NCBI GenBank assembly: GCA_963701325.1
Contig: OY969604.1
Location: forward strand, 1,674,001-1,738,000
Direction: 5' to 3'
Origin: Bog-756 sp963701325
GTDB taxonomy: Bacteria > Actinomycetota > Acidimicrobiia > Acidimicrobiales > RAAP-2
Length of the DNA stretch: 64,000 bases
Shown: piece after piece, positions 35,377-46,145 of the stretch
Numbering within the stretch: the first letter of the stretch is position 1
Layout of the letters: every line of letters starts with the position of its first letter
Notes under the pieces: model-generated
What the model saw: the letters and a program-made list of their open reading frames with translations, nothing else
Told to the model about the DNA's origin: nothing
The model's database searches: none
Position numbers and translations under genes: made by a program

Positions 35377-36770
35377 TGCGGACGCCCCGTTCGTCGTGGG
35401 TGGCCCGGCCGCGGCCGCCGAGCACCCGGGCCACCAGCTCGGGGAGATCGGAGGCGAGCAGGCCGCTTCCGCTGCCGAGCGCCCCCGCCCGCCCGTGGAC
35501 GTGTGCCCCGAGGGCGGCGGCCTCGAGCGGAGCAACGCCTCGGGCCACCAGCGCGCCGATGACCCCGCTCAGCACGTCGCCCGTGCCGGCAGTGGCCAGG
35601 GCCGGGGTGCCCGATCGACCGAGCAGGACCCGGCCGAACCGGTCGGCCACCGCGGTGGTCGCACCTTTCAGCAGCGCGACCGTGCCGCTCGCCGATGCCA
35701 ACCGACGAGCCGCGGCGATGCGGTCGGGGCCGGGTCGCTCGCCGGTCAGCTGCCCGTACTCACCGTCGTGGGGGGTCAGGATGACCGGGGCACGCGCCAC
35801 GAGCGGCCGGTCGATCAGACCGAGCGCGGCCAACCCGTCGGCGTCGACCAGGACGGGGACCGGGGACTCGGCCACCAGTCGGCGGACCTCCGCCGCCGTG
35901 TCCGGCGCGCGGCCGATGCCCGGGCCGACCACCACCGACGTGCACCGGGAGGCCTCCTCCAACGCGGCGGTCGCCCACCCCACCGCCGGCAGTGCCACGC
36001 CGACCGCCTCGGCGGCCGGGCTGCACGCGAGGTCGGCGCCGGGAACCCCCAGCCGGACCATCCCCGCCCCCGCCCGGTAGGCGCCACGGGCACAGAGGGC
36101 GGCGGCCCCGGTCATGCCCGGTGAGCCGGCCACCACCAGGACGGCTGCGGACCATTTGTTGCCGTGGACGTCGCGGGGCGGGACCAGCGCGCCCACGTCG
36201 CCGTCCGCGAGCACGGCGATCGAGGCGCTGCCGGTCGGCAGGCCGATGTCGACCACGCTGACCGCTCCGGCCAGCCGCTCGCCGTCGCCCTGGACCAGAC
36301 CGGGCTTGAGCGCGACGAAGGTCACCGTGCGGGTCGCAGCCAGTGGGCTGCCTTCCGCGACGCCCGTGTCGCCGTCCACCCCGGAAGGGATGTCGACGGC
36401 CAGCACCGGGGTGACCCCGGCCACCTCGGGTGCCTCGTAGCTGCCCCGGAAACCGGTCCCGAAGGCGGCGTCCACCACCAGGTCGATCCCGGAGCCGACC
36501 GTGCCGATGCGGTCGACCTCTCCCGGCGCCACCACGCCGACCCGGGCCCCCCGGGCGGAGAGGAGGCGGGCCGCGACCCGGCCGTCGGCCCCGTTGTTGC
36601 CCTTCCCGGCGATGACCAGCACCCGCCTGCCGTACGCGCCGCCGAGCAGGTCGAGTGCGGCCACGGCCACCGCTGTGCCCAGCGCGCTCCACGAGCTCGT
36701 CGAGCGGGGTCGAGGCCAGAGCGGCGGCGTCGACCGCCTGCATCTCGACGATGGTGAGCACCGGTTGCAT
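35369..36770 (-). pseudogene. nnr: bifunctional NAD(P)HX epimerase/dehydratase, one frameshift near the 5' end
   Basis: Repairs hydrated NAD(P)H. The N-terminus reads QPVLTIVEMQAVDAAALAST and PLDELVERAG in one frame from ATG 36770; one base at about 36677 (CTGTGCCC) must be removed to join AGTAVAVAALDLLGGAYG in the next frame. From there it is normal: VIAGKGNNGADGRVAARLL of the epimerase, VDIPSGVDGDTG, then the dehydratase with ILTPHDGEYGQLTG, LLKGATTAVAD and TAGTGDVLSGVIGAL. The whole would be about 466 residues, the usual length. Both domains are intact, so a single-base insertion error or fresh mutation is most likely. Confidence 0.82.
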
Positions 36771-36781
36771 CGACGTGGACG

Positions 36782-37263
36782 CTAGGGCGTCCGCGGACGG
36801 TCGGCGCGACCCGGACCGAGGACCGCCACCACCACGGCCACCGCGACCAGATCGGTGTGGGTGAGGGAGAGGTGCCAGGCCGACACACCCGCCCGGCGCG
36901 CACGGGCTGTGGCCGAGCCGTGGAGGACGAGGAACGGTGCGTCGAGTCCCTCACGGACCACCTCGACCTCGGCGAACCGGAAGGCGCCGAGTCCCAGGCC
37001 GAGCGCCTTGAGCACCGCCTCCTTGGCCGCGAACCGGGTGGCCAGCCGGGGCACCGGGTCCGCGGCGGCCCCCGCGTACGCACGCTCCGCGTCGGTGAAG
37101 AGGCGGCCCGCCAGTCCCCGCCGGCGGCCGAGCAGCGCACGGAACCGCTCGAGGTCCACCGCGTCGATGCCGATCCCGGACACTCCCCCGGGCGCCCGGC
37201 ACGCGGTGTTGATGTCCGCCCCCCCGGCCACGGCGTCGAGCGCGGCGGCGAGGTCCTGGCCGG

Positions 37264-37267
<4 letters not shown>
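36782..37267 (-). CDS. acpS: holo-[acyl-carrier-protein] synthase
   Basis: Adds phosphopantetheine from CoA to the acyl carrier protein. VSGIGIDAVDLERFRALL has the metal-binding Asp; FTDAERAYAGAA, LATRFAAKEAVLKALG with the second acidic ligand, and WHLSLTHTDLVAVAVVV follow. The family length is about 120-130 residues; here the GTG at 37267, overlapping the glmS stop by four bases, adds about 30 residues in front of the domain. An internal start near the VSGIG segment is possible. It sits between glmS and nnr. Confidence 0.85.
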
Positions 37268-39141
<1,874 letters not shown>

Positions 39142-39198
39142 GCGCCGTAACGCTAGTGGGAGGCGGCGCCCGACAGCACCACCTCGGCGGGGTGGCGG

Positions 39199-40566
39199 TC
39201 AGCCGTGGGTAGCCGCCGCAGATCGCAGCTCGTGCTCGACCAGGGTGCTCAGCCTGGCGGCCACGGCCTCGGCAACCCCGTCGCCTGTCGCCTCGACCAT
39301 GACCCGGACCAGGGGCTCGGTCCCGCTCGGGCGCAGCACGACCCTGCCCGACTCCCCGAGTCCCGCCCGCTCCTCCTCCACGGCCGACCAGACCGCGCCG
39401 GCCTGTTCCAGCAGCTCGGTGTTGGGGACCGGCACGTTGACCAGCACCTGGGGGACCCTGGTGACCAGGCCGTCGAGGAGCGAGACCAGTGAGCTCCCGC
39501 TGCGGGCCAGCAGGTCGGCGAGGACGAGACCGGTCAGCAGCCCGTCGCCGGTGGTGGCCAACCGACGGAAGATGATGTGTCCGGACTGCTCCCCCCCGAG
39601 GGAGAAGCCGTCCTTGTCGAGGGCGGCGAGCACGTGCCGGTCGCCGACCGGGGTCTCCTTCACGACGATCCCCCGCTCCTCCATGGCCAGGCGGAACCCG
39701 AGGTTGGTCATGACCGTGACCACCACCGTGTTGCCGGCCAGCTGCCCGCGTTCTGCGAGGTCGAGCGCGAAGAGGGCCAGCAGCTCGTCCCCGTTGACCA
39801 GGGCACCGGACCCGTCGACCGCCAGGAGCCGGTCCGCATCGCCGTCCAGGGCCAACCCGAGGTGGGCGCGGTGCTCAACGACAGCGGCGGCAAGGGTCTC
39901 GGTGGCGGTCGACCCGCAGCCGGCGTTGATGTTGGTGCCGTCCGGCTCGCAGCCGATCGCGACCACCTCGGCGCCGAGGCGTTCGAAGACCTCTGCCGCG
40001 AGCCCCGACGCGGCCCCGTGGGCGCTGTCCACCACCAGGCGCAGGCCCTCCAGGGTCCGGCCGTCGAGGGCCGAGGCGAGGTGCTTGACGTAGGCGGTCT
40101 CCAGATCGGGCTCGCTGCGTACGGTGCCCACCCCGTGACCCTCGAGACGGCGCGGTCCCTTGGTGGTGAGGTCGAGCACCCGCTCCAGTTCGGCCTCGAT
40201 GGCGCTCTCCGTGTCGGTACCGAGCTTGGTCCCACCCGCGCCGAAGAGCTTGATCCCGTTGTCGGAGAAGGGGTTGTGCGACGCCGAGACGACCGCGGCC
40301 GGAAGGTCGCGCTGGGCGGACAGCCAGGCCAGGGCCGGGGTGGGGAGCACCCCGACGTCGACGACGTCGGCGCCCTCGCTGGCCAGGCCCGCCCCGAGGG
40401 CGGCCTGCAGCATGGGACCGGACTTTCGGGTGTCCCGGCCGGTCAGGAAGGTGGTCGCGGTGATCGTCCTGGCGATCGCACGACCGAGGGCCAGCACCAG
40501 CTCCGGGGTCAGCTCGACGTTGGCGATGCCGCGGACACCGTCGGTGCCGAACCGGGTCCGGGTCAC
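39199..40566 (-). CDS. glmM: phosphoglucosamine mutase
   Basis: Interconverts glucosamine-6-phosphate and -1-phosphate. The 455-residue alpha-D-phosphohexomutase starts RFGTDGVRGIANVELTPEL, has the phosphoserine loop VVSASHNPFSDNGIK, the metal-binding LALDGDADRLLAVD, GGEQSGHIIF and the phosphate-binding RPSGTEPLVRVMVEA. GTG 40566 is four bases after the rpsI stop, so glmM is the first non-ribosomal gene of this long run. Wall precursor synthesis is thus tied to ribosomal transcription. Confidence 0.95.
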   Translation of the reverse strand: MTRTRFGTDGVRGIANVELTPELVLALGRAIARTITATTFLTGRDTRKSGPMLQAALGAGLASEGADVVDVGVLPTPALAWLSAQRDLPAAVVSASHNPFSDNGIKLFGAGGTKLGTDTESAIEAELERVLDLTTKGPRRLEGHGVGTVRSEPDLETAYVKHLASALDGRTLEGLRLVVDSAHGAASGLAAEVFERLGAEVVAIGCEPDGTNINAGCGSTATETLAAAVVEHRAHLGLALDGDADRLLAVDGSGALVNGDELLALFALDLAERGQLAGNTVVVTVMTNLGFRLAMEERGIVVKETPVGDRHVLAALDKDGFSLGGEQSGHIIFRRLATTGDGLLTGLVLADLLARSGSSLVSLLDGLVTRVPQVLVNVPVPNTELLEQAGAVWSAVEEERAGLGESGRVVLRPSGTEPLVRVMVEATGDGVAEAVAARLSTLVEHELRSAAATHG

Positions 40567-40570
40567 CGAC

Positions 40571-40969
40571 TTACCGCTTGGAGTACTGCGGCGCCTTACG
40601 GGCCTTCTTCAGACCGTATTTCTTGGACTCTTTCTCCCGGGCGTCACGGGTCAGGAATCCGGCCTTCTTGAGGGCCGGGCGCAGCTCCGGGTCGAGCTGG
40701 CAGAGGGCCCGGGCGATCCCCAGGCGGAATGCGCCGGCCTGCCCCGAGACCCCGCCTCCGTCGATGGACACGTCGATGTTCCACGACTCGGTCGTGTCGG
40801 TGAGCCGCAAGGGCTCGGTCACGATCATCCGGTGGGTGGCCGAGGTGAAGTACTCCTCGAGCCGGTGCCCGTTGACGGTGATGGCACCCTCCCCCGGGCG
40901 GATCCGCACGCGGGCGACCGCCTGCTTGCGTCGTCCGGTGGTCTGGCAGATGGGGGCGGCGGTGGCCAC
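40571..40969 (-). CDS. rpsI: 30S ribosomal protein S9
   Basis: A 132-residue S9. Features are TGRRKQAVARVRIRPGEGAITVNG, GVSGQAGAFRLGIARAL and the C-terminal tail RKAPQYSKR, whose last basic residues reach the P-site tRNA. The start is GTG at 40969. It follows rplM by 48 bases, the universal L13-S9 pair. Confidence 0.95.
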   Translation of the reverse strand: MATAAPICQTTGRRKQAVARVRIRPGEGAITVNGHRLEEYFTSATHRMIVTEPLRLTDTTESWNIDVSIDGGGVSGQAGAFRLGIARALCQLDPELRPALKKAGFLTRDAREKESKKYGLKKARKAPQYSKR

Positions 40970-41017
40970 GGTGTGATCCTCGGTTTCGTCTGGGTAGGAG
41001 CCTGGCGGGTGCAGCGG

Positions 41018-41485
41018 TTAGGCGCCGCTCCGGGCCGACGCGGTGCGGCGGGCCCCGGCGATCTCCAGGGGTTCGGGGGACTGGGCGGCGTGCGGGTGCT
41101 CCGCGCCGCGGTAGACCTTGAGTTTGGTGAGCATCTGCCTGCCGAGCCGGGTCTTCGGGAGCATCCCGCGGACCGCGTTGCGGACCACCTCGTCGGACCG
41201 GTCGGTCATCAGCTCGGTGTAGCTGGTCGCAGTCAGGCCGCCCGGGTAGCCGCTGTGCCGGTAGGCCATCTTGGTGTCGCCCTTACCCGAGGTGAGGACG
41301 ACCTTGTCGGTGTTGACCACGATCACGTGGTCGCCGCCGTCGACGTGGGGGGCGAAGGTGGGCTTGTGCTTGCCCCGCAGGATCGTGGCCACCTCGGTGG
41401 CCAGGCGACCGAGCACCAGCCCGTCGGCGTCGACGATGTGCCAGGCACGGATGATGTCGGCGGGCTTCGGTGAGTAGGTGCGCAA
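41018..41485 (-). CDS. rplM: 50S ribosomal protein L13
   Basis: A 155-residue L13: RTYSPKPADIIRAWHIVDADGLVLGRLA, DHVIVVNTDKVVLTSGK, YRHSGYPGGL, RNAVRGMLPKTRLGR and LKVYRGAEHPH. The start is a TTG at 41485 with AAGGA eight bases before it; longer readings from 41548 lack homology. A short Arg/Ala/Ser-rich C-terminus follows the last conserved residue. Confidence 0.93.
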   Translation of the reverse strand: MRTYSPKPADIIRAWHIVDADGLVLGRLATEVATILRGKHKPTFAPHVDGGDHVIVVNTDKVVLTSGKGDTKMAYRHSGYPGGLTATSYTELMTDRSDEVVRNAVRGMLPKTRLGRQMLTKLKVYRGAEHPHAAQSPEPLEIAGARRTASARSGA

Positions 41486-41627
41486 CGGTGTGGTCCTTGT
41501 TCGGTGGTGCCGGACGCCGGGGCGCCGTCGGATGCGGGCACCGGCCATCGACGCACGATGCGGTGTGCAGGGAGAACGGGTGCAGTCGATGCCTGCGCCT
41601 TCCCTCCCCGGCCCGACCGGCGACCCA

Positions 41628-42566
41628 TCACTCTAGGTCGGAGGGCTCCTGTTGGGCAAGCCGGTCACCCCCGTACCGGACCGCCACCAGGGAGAGGCCG
41701 TGGGGTGGGGCCGGCTGGGCGGCCTGGTTCCGGTCCGCCGAGCGGAGGATCTCGAGGATCTCGGGCGGGCGCCTCCGGCCGCGTCCGATCTCGACCAGGG
41801 TGCCCACCAGCGATCGCACCATCTGATGGCAGAAGGCGTTCGCCTCGATCTCGAAGGCCAGCAGGTCCCCGACCGCCGGCAGCAGACCCGGGCCGCGCTC
41901 GACGGCACCGGAGCCGGCCGGCGTCCGGCGTCCGGCGGTGCCCTCGGTCCGGGAGCGGGGCAGGTCGTCGTCGAGGAGGGTCCACCGGGCATCGCGCACC
42001 CGGCGCGGCATGGGGTCGTCCGGCGAGGTTCCCGGCACCCGGCGGCAGAAGGCACGGAAGTCGTGCTCGCCGAGCAGGGCGTCGGCGGCCGCGGTCATCG
42101 CCCGCAGGTCGAGCGGGTCGGCCACGTGCCAGCTCAGGCCCGCGAGGAGCGGGTCGGCCACCGGGGCGTTGACCACCAGGTACCGGTAGCGACGGCCGGT
42201 GGCCGAGCGACGGGCGTCGAAGCCGTCCGGGGCGATCTCCGCCACCCGCACCGCGATGGCCGGCCCCACCTGGCGGTTGACGGACTTGACCAGGGCGGCC
42301 GGGTCCAGGGCGGCCGAGCGCTCGGCCGGCAGGTCGAAGTGGACGACCTGGTCGAGGGCGTGCACCCCGGCGTCGGTCCGCCCGGCACAGGTGAGGGCGA
42401 CCGGGGAGCGCGCATACCGGGACAGTGCGCCGGCGAGGGCGCCGGCAACAGTGACCTGACCCTCCTGGGCTGCGAAGCCTCGGAACCCCGATCCGTCGTA
42501 GGCCACCCGCAGGCGCCATCGGACGGAACCGCCGCGCTGCCCCCCGGTCTCGGGGGGCTCGCTCAC
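41628..42566 (-). CDS. truA: tRNA pseudouridine(38-40) synthase TruA
   Basis: Modifies U38-U40 in the tRNA anticodon arm. The 312-residue protein has RLRVAYDGSGFRGFAAQEG, the catalytic Asp in CAGRTDAGVHALDQVVHFD, RRYRYLVVN, HDFRAFC and NAFCHQMVRSLVGTLVEIGRG. The usual length is about 250-270; an insertion of roughly 35 residues (PRSRTEGTAGRRTPAG region) lies between HDFRAFC and NAFCHQM. Its GTG overlaps the rplQ stop by four bases. Confidence 0.92.
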   Translation of the reverse strand: MSEPPETGGQRGGSVRWRLRVAYDGSGFRGFAAQEGQVTVAGALAGALSRYARSPVALTCAGRTDAGVHALDQVVHFDLPAERSAALDPAALVKSVNRQVGPAIAVRVAEIAPDGFDARRSATGRRYRYLVVNAPVADPLLAGLSWHVADPLDLRAMTAAADALLGEHDFRAFCRRVPGTSPDDPMPRRVRDARWTLLDDDLPRSRTEGTAGRRTPAGSGAVERGPGLLPAVGDLLAFEIEANAFCHQMVRSLVGTLVEIGRGRRRPPEILEILRSADRNQAAQPAPPHGLSLVAVRYGGDRLAQQEPSDLE

Positions 42567-42916
42567 ACCAGTTCGATGCGGGCCATCGGGGCGTTGTCGC
42601 CCTGCCGGTTGCCCAGCTTGAGGATGCGGGTGTACCCGCCCGGGCGCTCGGCGTACCGGGGCCCGATCTCGTCGAACAGCTTCTTCGACATGTCCTTGTC
42701 GCGGATGAACGCCACCACGTTGCGGTGCCGGGCAAGACCGCCCTTGGCCGCCGCGGTGATGACCTTCTCGGCCACCGGGCGCACGGCCTTCGCCTTGGCC
42801 TCGGTGGTCACCAGGTACTCGGCGGCGATGAGGGAGGCCACCAGGTTGCCGAGCATCGCCTTCTCGTGGGCTGAGCTGCCGCCCAACCGGCGGCCCTTCT
42901 TCGGGGTACCGAGCAT
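42563..42916 (-). CDS. rplQ: 50S ribosomal protein L17
   Basis: A 117-residue L17: PKKGRRLGGSSAHEKAMLGNLVASLI, TTEAKAKAVRPVAEKVITAA, then RPGGYTRILKLGNRQGDNAPMARIELV. The ATG at 42916 gives the normal N-terminus and follows the rpoA stop by seven bases. L17 sits near the tunnel exit. Size and sequence are typical. Confidence 0.95.
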   Translation of the reverse strand: MLGTPKKGRRLGGSSAHEKAMLGNLVASLIAAEYLVTTEAKAKAVRPVAEKVITAAAKGGLARHRNVVAFIRDKDMSKKLFDEIGPRYAERPGGYTRILKLGNRQGDNAPMARIELV

Positions 42917-42923
42917 CCGGGTC

Positions 42924-43862
42924 TCAGTCCTTGACCCGCAGGGAGAGGCCCCGCTCGTCGAGCTTCTGGAGCACCTCGTCGAGGGACTTCTGCCCGAAGT
43001 TGGTGATGTTGAGGAGGTCGTCGAGGGTCCGGTCGACGAGCTCACCGATGGTGTTGATCTGGGCCCGCTTGAGGCAGTTGCGGGGGCGCTCGGTGAGGTC
43101 GAGGTCCTCGATCCGCAGGTCGAGGTCCGGAGAGCCGGTACCGACCGTGCCGACCTCCCCGAGCTCGAGGCCCATGGGCTCGTCCTCGAGGTCGGCCACC
43201 AGGCTGACCAGCGTGCGCAGGGTGTCGCCGGCCGAGGCCAGCGCCTCACGGGGGGTCAGGGAACCGTCGGTCTCGATGTCGAGCACCAGGCGGTCGAAGT
43301 CGGTGGACTGCTCCACCCGGACCGGCTCGACGGTGAATGCCACCCGCCGGACAGGCGAGAAGATGGCGTCCACCGGGATGACCCCGATGGCCCCCGAGCG
43401 CTTGTTCTTGTCGGCCGAGAGGTAGCCCCGTCCGCGCTCCACCGTGAGGTCCACGGCCAGGCGGCCCTTGGCGTTGAGGGTGGCGATGTGCTGATCGGGG
43501 TTCAGGATCTCGACGTCGGCGGTGACCTGCAGGTCGCCGGCCGTGGCCACGCCCGGTCCGCGCTTGTCGAGCCGGACGGTGATCGGCTCGTCGACGTGCA
43601 CCTTGAGCAGGATGTCCTTCAGGTTCAGGATGATGTCGGTGACGTCCTCCTTCACCCCGGGCAGGACGGTGAACTCGTGGAGCGCCTCGTCGAAGCGCAC
43701 CTGGGTGACCGATGCGCCGGGGATCGAGGACAGGAGGGTCCGACGCAGTGAGTTGCCGAGGGTGTGGCCGAAGCCCGGGTCGAGCGGGCCGACGGCGAAC
43801 CGCTGGCGGTTGTCCTCTTCTTCGCCGATCGACTCGACGGTGGGGCGCTGGATGATGAGCAT
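42924..43862 (-). CDS. rpoA: RNA polymerase alpha subunit
   Basis: Assembly platform of RNA polymerase. The 312-residue protein has the dimerising N-terminal domain with FAVGPLDPGFGHTLGNSLRRTLLSSIPGASVT and DLEILNPD-like strands (here DVEILNPDQHIATL), a linker, and the C-terminal domain RPRNCLKRAQINTIGELVDRTLDDLLNITNFGQKSLDEV that contacts UP elements and activators. It lies in the alpha operon rpsM-rpsK-rpsD-rpoA-rplQ. Confidence 0.97.
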   Translation of the reverse strand: MLIIQRPTVESIGEEEDNRQRFAVGPLDPGFGHTLGNSLRRTLLSSIPGASVTQVRFDEALHEFTVLPGVKEDVTDIILNLKDILLKVHVDEPITVRLDKRGPGVATAGDLQVTADVEILNPDQHIATLNAKGRLAVDLTVERGRGYLSADKNKRSGAIGVIPVDAIFSPVRRVAFTVEPVRVEQSTDFDRLVLDIETDGSLTPREALASAGDTLRTLVSLVADLEDEPMGLELGEVGTVGTGSPDLDLRIEDLDLTERPRNCLKRAQINTIGELVDRTLDDLLNITNFGQKSLDEVLQKLDERGLSLRVKD

Positions 43863-43955
43863 GCTGATCGTGGCTCCTCGGCGGTGTGCAGCTTCAGGGT
43901 CGGTGGTGGGACGCAGGCGGTCGGGCGGGACGGGTCGGGCGAGGTGAGTGGAGGG

Positions 43956-44603
43956 CTACTTCGAGTAGAGCTCGACGATGAGCTGCTCTTGGACGGGCTC
44001 GTCGATGTGCTCTCGCAGGGGAAGGGAGAACACCCGGACCTCGAAGCGGTCACCGACCGTCTCCAACCACGGCGGTAGCTGCCGGTCGAGGGTGTCCATG
44101 TTACGGCGCACGTGGAAGAGCTCGCGCGACGACTGCTTGAGGGCGACGGTGTCCCCCTGGCGGACCCGGTAGCTCGGGATCGTCACCCGCTTGCCGTTGA
44201 CCAGGACGTGACCGTGGCGGACGAATTGGCGGGCCTGGGAGCGGCTGGCTCCCCAGCCCGCCCGGAAGGCGACGTTGTCGAGACGGAGCTCGAGCATGCG
44301 GAGCAGGTTCTCGCCGGTGATGCCCGGGGCGCGGCTGGCCTCCACGTAGAGGTTGTGGAACTGACGCTCGAGCAGCCCGTAGATGCGGCGGGCCTTCTGC
44401 TTCTCGCGCAGCTGGCCGAGGTACTCCGAGCCCTGGCGCATCCGGTCACGGCCGTGCTCACCGGGCGGATAGGCGCGGCTGTGGCGGTCGCTCACCGCCT
44501 CGGAGACGGGGCACTTCATCGAGTAGCAGCGCTCCCCCTTCAAGAAGAGCTTGGTCCGCTCCCTGCGGCAGAGCCGGCAGACGGGTCCGGTGTATCGAGC
44601 CAT
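43956..44603 (-). CDS. rpsD: 30S ribosomal protein S4 (zinc-finger form)
   Basis: A 215-residue S4 that starts the small-subunit assembly. The N-terminus has four Cys: VCRLCRRERTK and GERCYSMKCPV, the C+ zinc form. The S4 RNA-binding domain is RLDNVAFRAGWGASRSQARQFVRHGHVLVNGKRVTIPS. In many bacteria S4 represses the alpha operon at a leader pseudoknot near rpsM; none was identified here. Confidence 0.95.
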   Translation of the reverse strand: MARYTGPVCRLCRRERTKLFLKGERCYSMKCPVSEAVSDRHSRAYPPGEHGRDRMRQGSEYLGQLREKQKARRIYGLLERQFHNLYVEASRAPGITGENLLRMLELRLDNVAFRAGWGASRSQARQFVRHGHVLVNGKRVTIPSYRVRQGDTVALKQSSRELFHVRRNMDTLDRQLPPWLETVGDRFEVRVFSLPLREHIDEPVQEQLIVELYSK

Positions 44604-44633
44604 GGTGTTCCCTGGTTCCCTTCGTCCCGGTCC

Positions 44634-45038
44634 CTAGACCCGGCGCCGCTTCTTGGGGCGGCAGCCGTTGTGCGGGATCGGGGTCACGTCCTTGATCCCC
44701 GCAACCTCGATGCCGGCGGCGGCGAGCGAGCGGATGGCGGTTTCGCGTCCCGAACCGGGGCCACGCACCAGCACGTCGACGCGGCGCACCCCGTGCTCCA
44801 TGGCCCGCTTGGCGCACTGCTCGGCGGCGAGCTGGGCGGCGAAGGGGGTCGACTTGCGCGAGCCCTTGAAGCCGACGTTGCCGGCCGAGGCCCACGCCAG
44901 CACGTTGCCCTCCGGATCGGCGATCGAGACGATGGTGTTGTTGAACGAGCTCTTGATGTGGGCGACCCCGAAGGTGACGTTCTTCCGCTCGCGCTTGCGG
45001 GGTCGGCGTGCGGCCCCGGGCTTGGTGGTCTTGGCCAT
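44634..45038 (-). CDS. rpsK: 30S ribosomal protein S11
   Basis: A 134-residue platform protein: VTFGVAHIKSSFNNTIVSIAD, SAGNVGFKGSRKSTPFAAQLAAE, VLVRGPGSGRETAIRSLAAAG, and the ending DVTPIPHNGCRPKKRRRV. The ATG follows the rpsM stop with no gap. Composition and length are usual. Confidence 0.96.
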   Translation of the reverse strand: MAKTTKPGAARRPRKRERKNVTFGVAHIKSSFNNTIVSIADPEGNVLAWASAGNVGFKGSRKSTPFAAQLAAEQCAKRAMEHGVRRVDVLVRGPGSGRETAIRSLAAAGIEVAGIKDVTPIPHNGCRPKKRRRV

Positions 45039-45416
45039 TTACTTGCGCACCTTCTTCTTTCCGGCGACGGTCTTCTTGGGTCCCTTGCGGGTCCGGGCGT
45101 TGGTGTGGGTGCGCTGGCCGTGGACCGGCAGGCCCTTGCGGTGACGGATCCCCTGGTAGCAGCCGATCTCCATCTTCCGCTTGATGTCCTGGGAGACGTC
45201 ACGGCGCAGGTCGCCCTCGACCTGGAGGTTGCTGTCGATGAAGTTGCGGAGCCGGGTGACCTCCTCGTCGGTCAGGTCGCGCACCCGGGTGTCCCGACTG
45301 GTCTCGGTCTCCGCGCAGATCCGTTGCGCGGTGGTCCGGCCGATGCCGAAGATGTAGGTGAGTGAGATCTCCAACCGCTTCTCGCGGGGGATGTCCACGC
45401 CGGAAATGCGGGCCAC
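45039..45416 (-). CDS. rpsM: 30S ribosomal protein S13
   Basis: A 125-residue S13 of the head: ARISGVDIPREKRLEISLTYIFGIG, then VRDLTDEEVTRLRNFID, GCYQGIRHRKGLPVHGQRTHTNARTRKG and a Lys-rich tail that reaches the P-site tRNA. The start is GTG at 45416 with AAGGAAGG about 10 bases before it. It follows rpmJ by 37 bases. Confidence 0.96.
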   Translation of the reverse strand: MARISGVDIPREKRLEISLTYIFGIGRTTAQRICAETETSRDTRVRDLTDEEVTRLRNFIDSNLQVEGDLRRDVSQDIKRKMEIGCYQGIRHRKGLPVHGQRTHTNARTRKGPKKTVAGKKKVRK

Positions 45417-45453
45417 GGTGTCTACCTTCCTTCTGACGCTTGCCGGAGCCGGG

Positions 45454-45567
45454 TCAACCCTGCCGCTGCTTGTGGCGGGGGTTTTCGCAGATGACGACGA
45501 CCCGCCGGTGGCGGCGGATCACTTTGCACTTCTCGCAGATCGGCTTCACGCTTGGTCGAACTTTCAC
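45454..45567 (-). CDS. rpmJ: 50S ribosomal protein L36
   Basis: A 37-residue protein starting with GTG at 45567: VKVRPSVKPICEKCKVIRR, then HRRVVVICENPRHKQRQG. The C-x2-C, later Cys and His form the zinc site of the C+ L36. GAGGAAG lies six to ten bases upstream of the GTG. The place between infA and rpsM is the standard one, which makes the assignment safe despite its small size. Confidence 0.95.
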   Translation of the reverse strand: MKVRPSVKPICEKCKVIRRHRRVVVICENPRHKQRQG

Positions 45568-45654
45568 GTTTCTTCCTCGTCTCTCCTGCAACGCCGCACC
45601 CCCCGCCCACCGGGTGGTGTCCCGGGTGGCTCCGGCGCACCCGCCGGCACCGGC

Positions 45655-45879
45655 TCACTTGTAGCGGTAGGTGATCCGGCCCCTGGCCAGGTCGTAGGGT
45701 GTGATCTCCACCTGCACCTTGTCCCCGGGGAGGATGCGGATACGGTGCATCCGCATCTTTCCGGAGCTGTGGGCCAGCACGTTGTGGCCGTTCTCGAGCT
45801 CCACCCGGAACATCGCGTTGGGGAGGGGCTCGACGACCGTCCCCTCCAGAACGATCGCATCTTCCTTGGGCTTGGGCAG
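45655..45879 (-). CDS. infA: translation initiation factor IF-1
   Basis: An OB-fold factor that blocks the A site during initiation. The conserved body is EDAIVLEGTVVEPLPNAMFR, VELENGHNVLAHSSGKMR, MHRIRILPGDKVQVEITPYD and LARGRITYRYK. The start is unusual: no ATG, GTG or TTG lies near the family N-terminus. A CTG at 45879 with GAGGAG six bases upstream gives a 74-residue protein beginning (M)PKPKED, the right length. A leader of about 265 bases separates it from map. Confidence 0.9.
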   Translation of the reverse strand: MPKPKEDAIVLEGTVVEPLPNAMFRVELENGHNVLAHSSGKMRMHRIRILPGDKVQVEITPYDLARGRITYRYK

Positions 45880-46145
45880 GTGAATCTCCTCGGTACTCTG
45901 TCGTTCTCGGTCGTTCTCGCTCGTCGACCCTGGGGCCGGCCTGCGCCCGGGCCGACGGCCTCGTCGTCCGGATGTTCCACAGGCGGGGGCACGCCAGAGG
46001 AGCGCCACCGGAAGCGGGGTCGGCACGCCACGAAACCGCCGTGGCCAGCCGGACGACAAGTCTATCCGGTTGGGACCAAATTGCCAGTCCGGCCGGTCGG
46101 ACGCCCGTTTCCGGGCAGGTGGGACCCCCTCCGGGACCGGGCCGG
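45880..46145 (-). other. spacer between map and infA with possible internal promoter
   Basis: This 266-base stretch holds no gene. On the minus strand TAGACT (46063-46058) fits TAnnnT and could be a -10 box, with no good -35. A 10-base direct repeat, CGTTCTCGGT then CGTTCTCGCT at 45901-45920, lies just upstream of the infA Shine-Dalgarno. It may be a separate leader for infA-rpmJ-rpsM and the rest of the alpha set. Confidence 0.3.
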
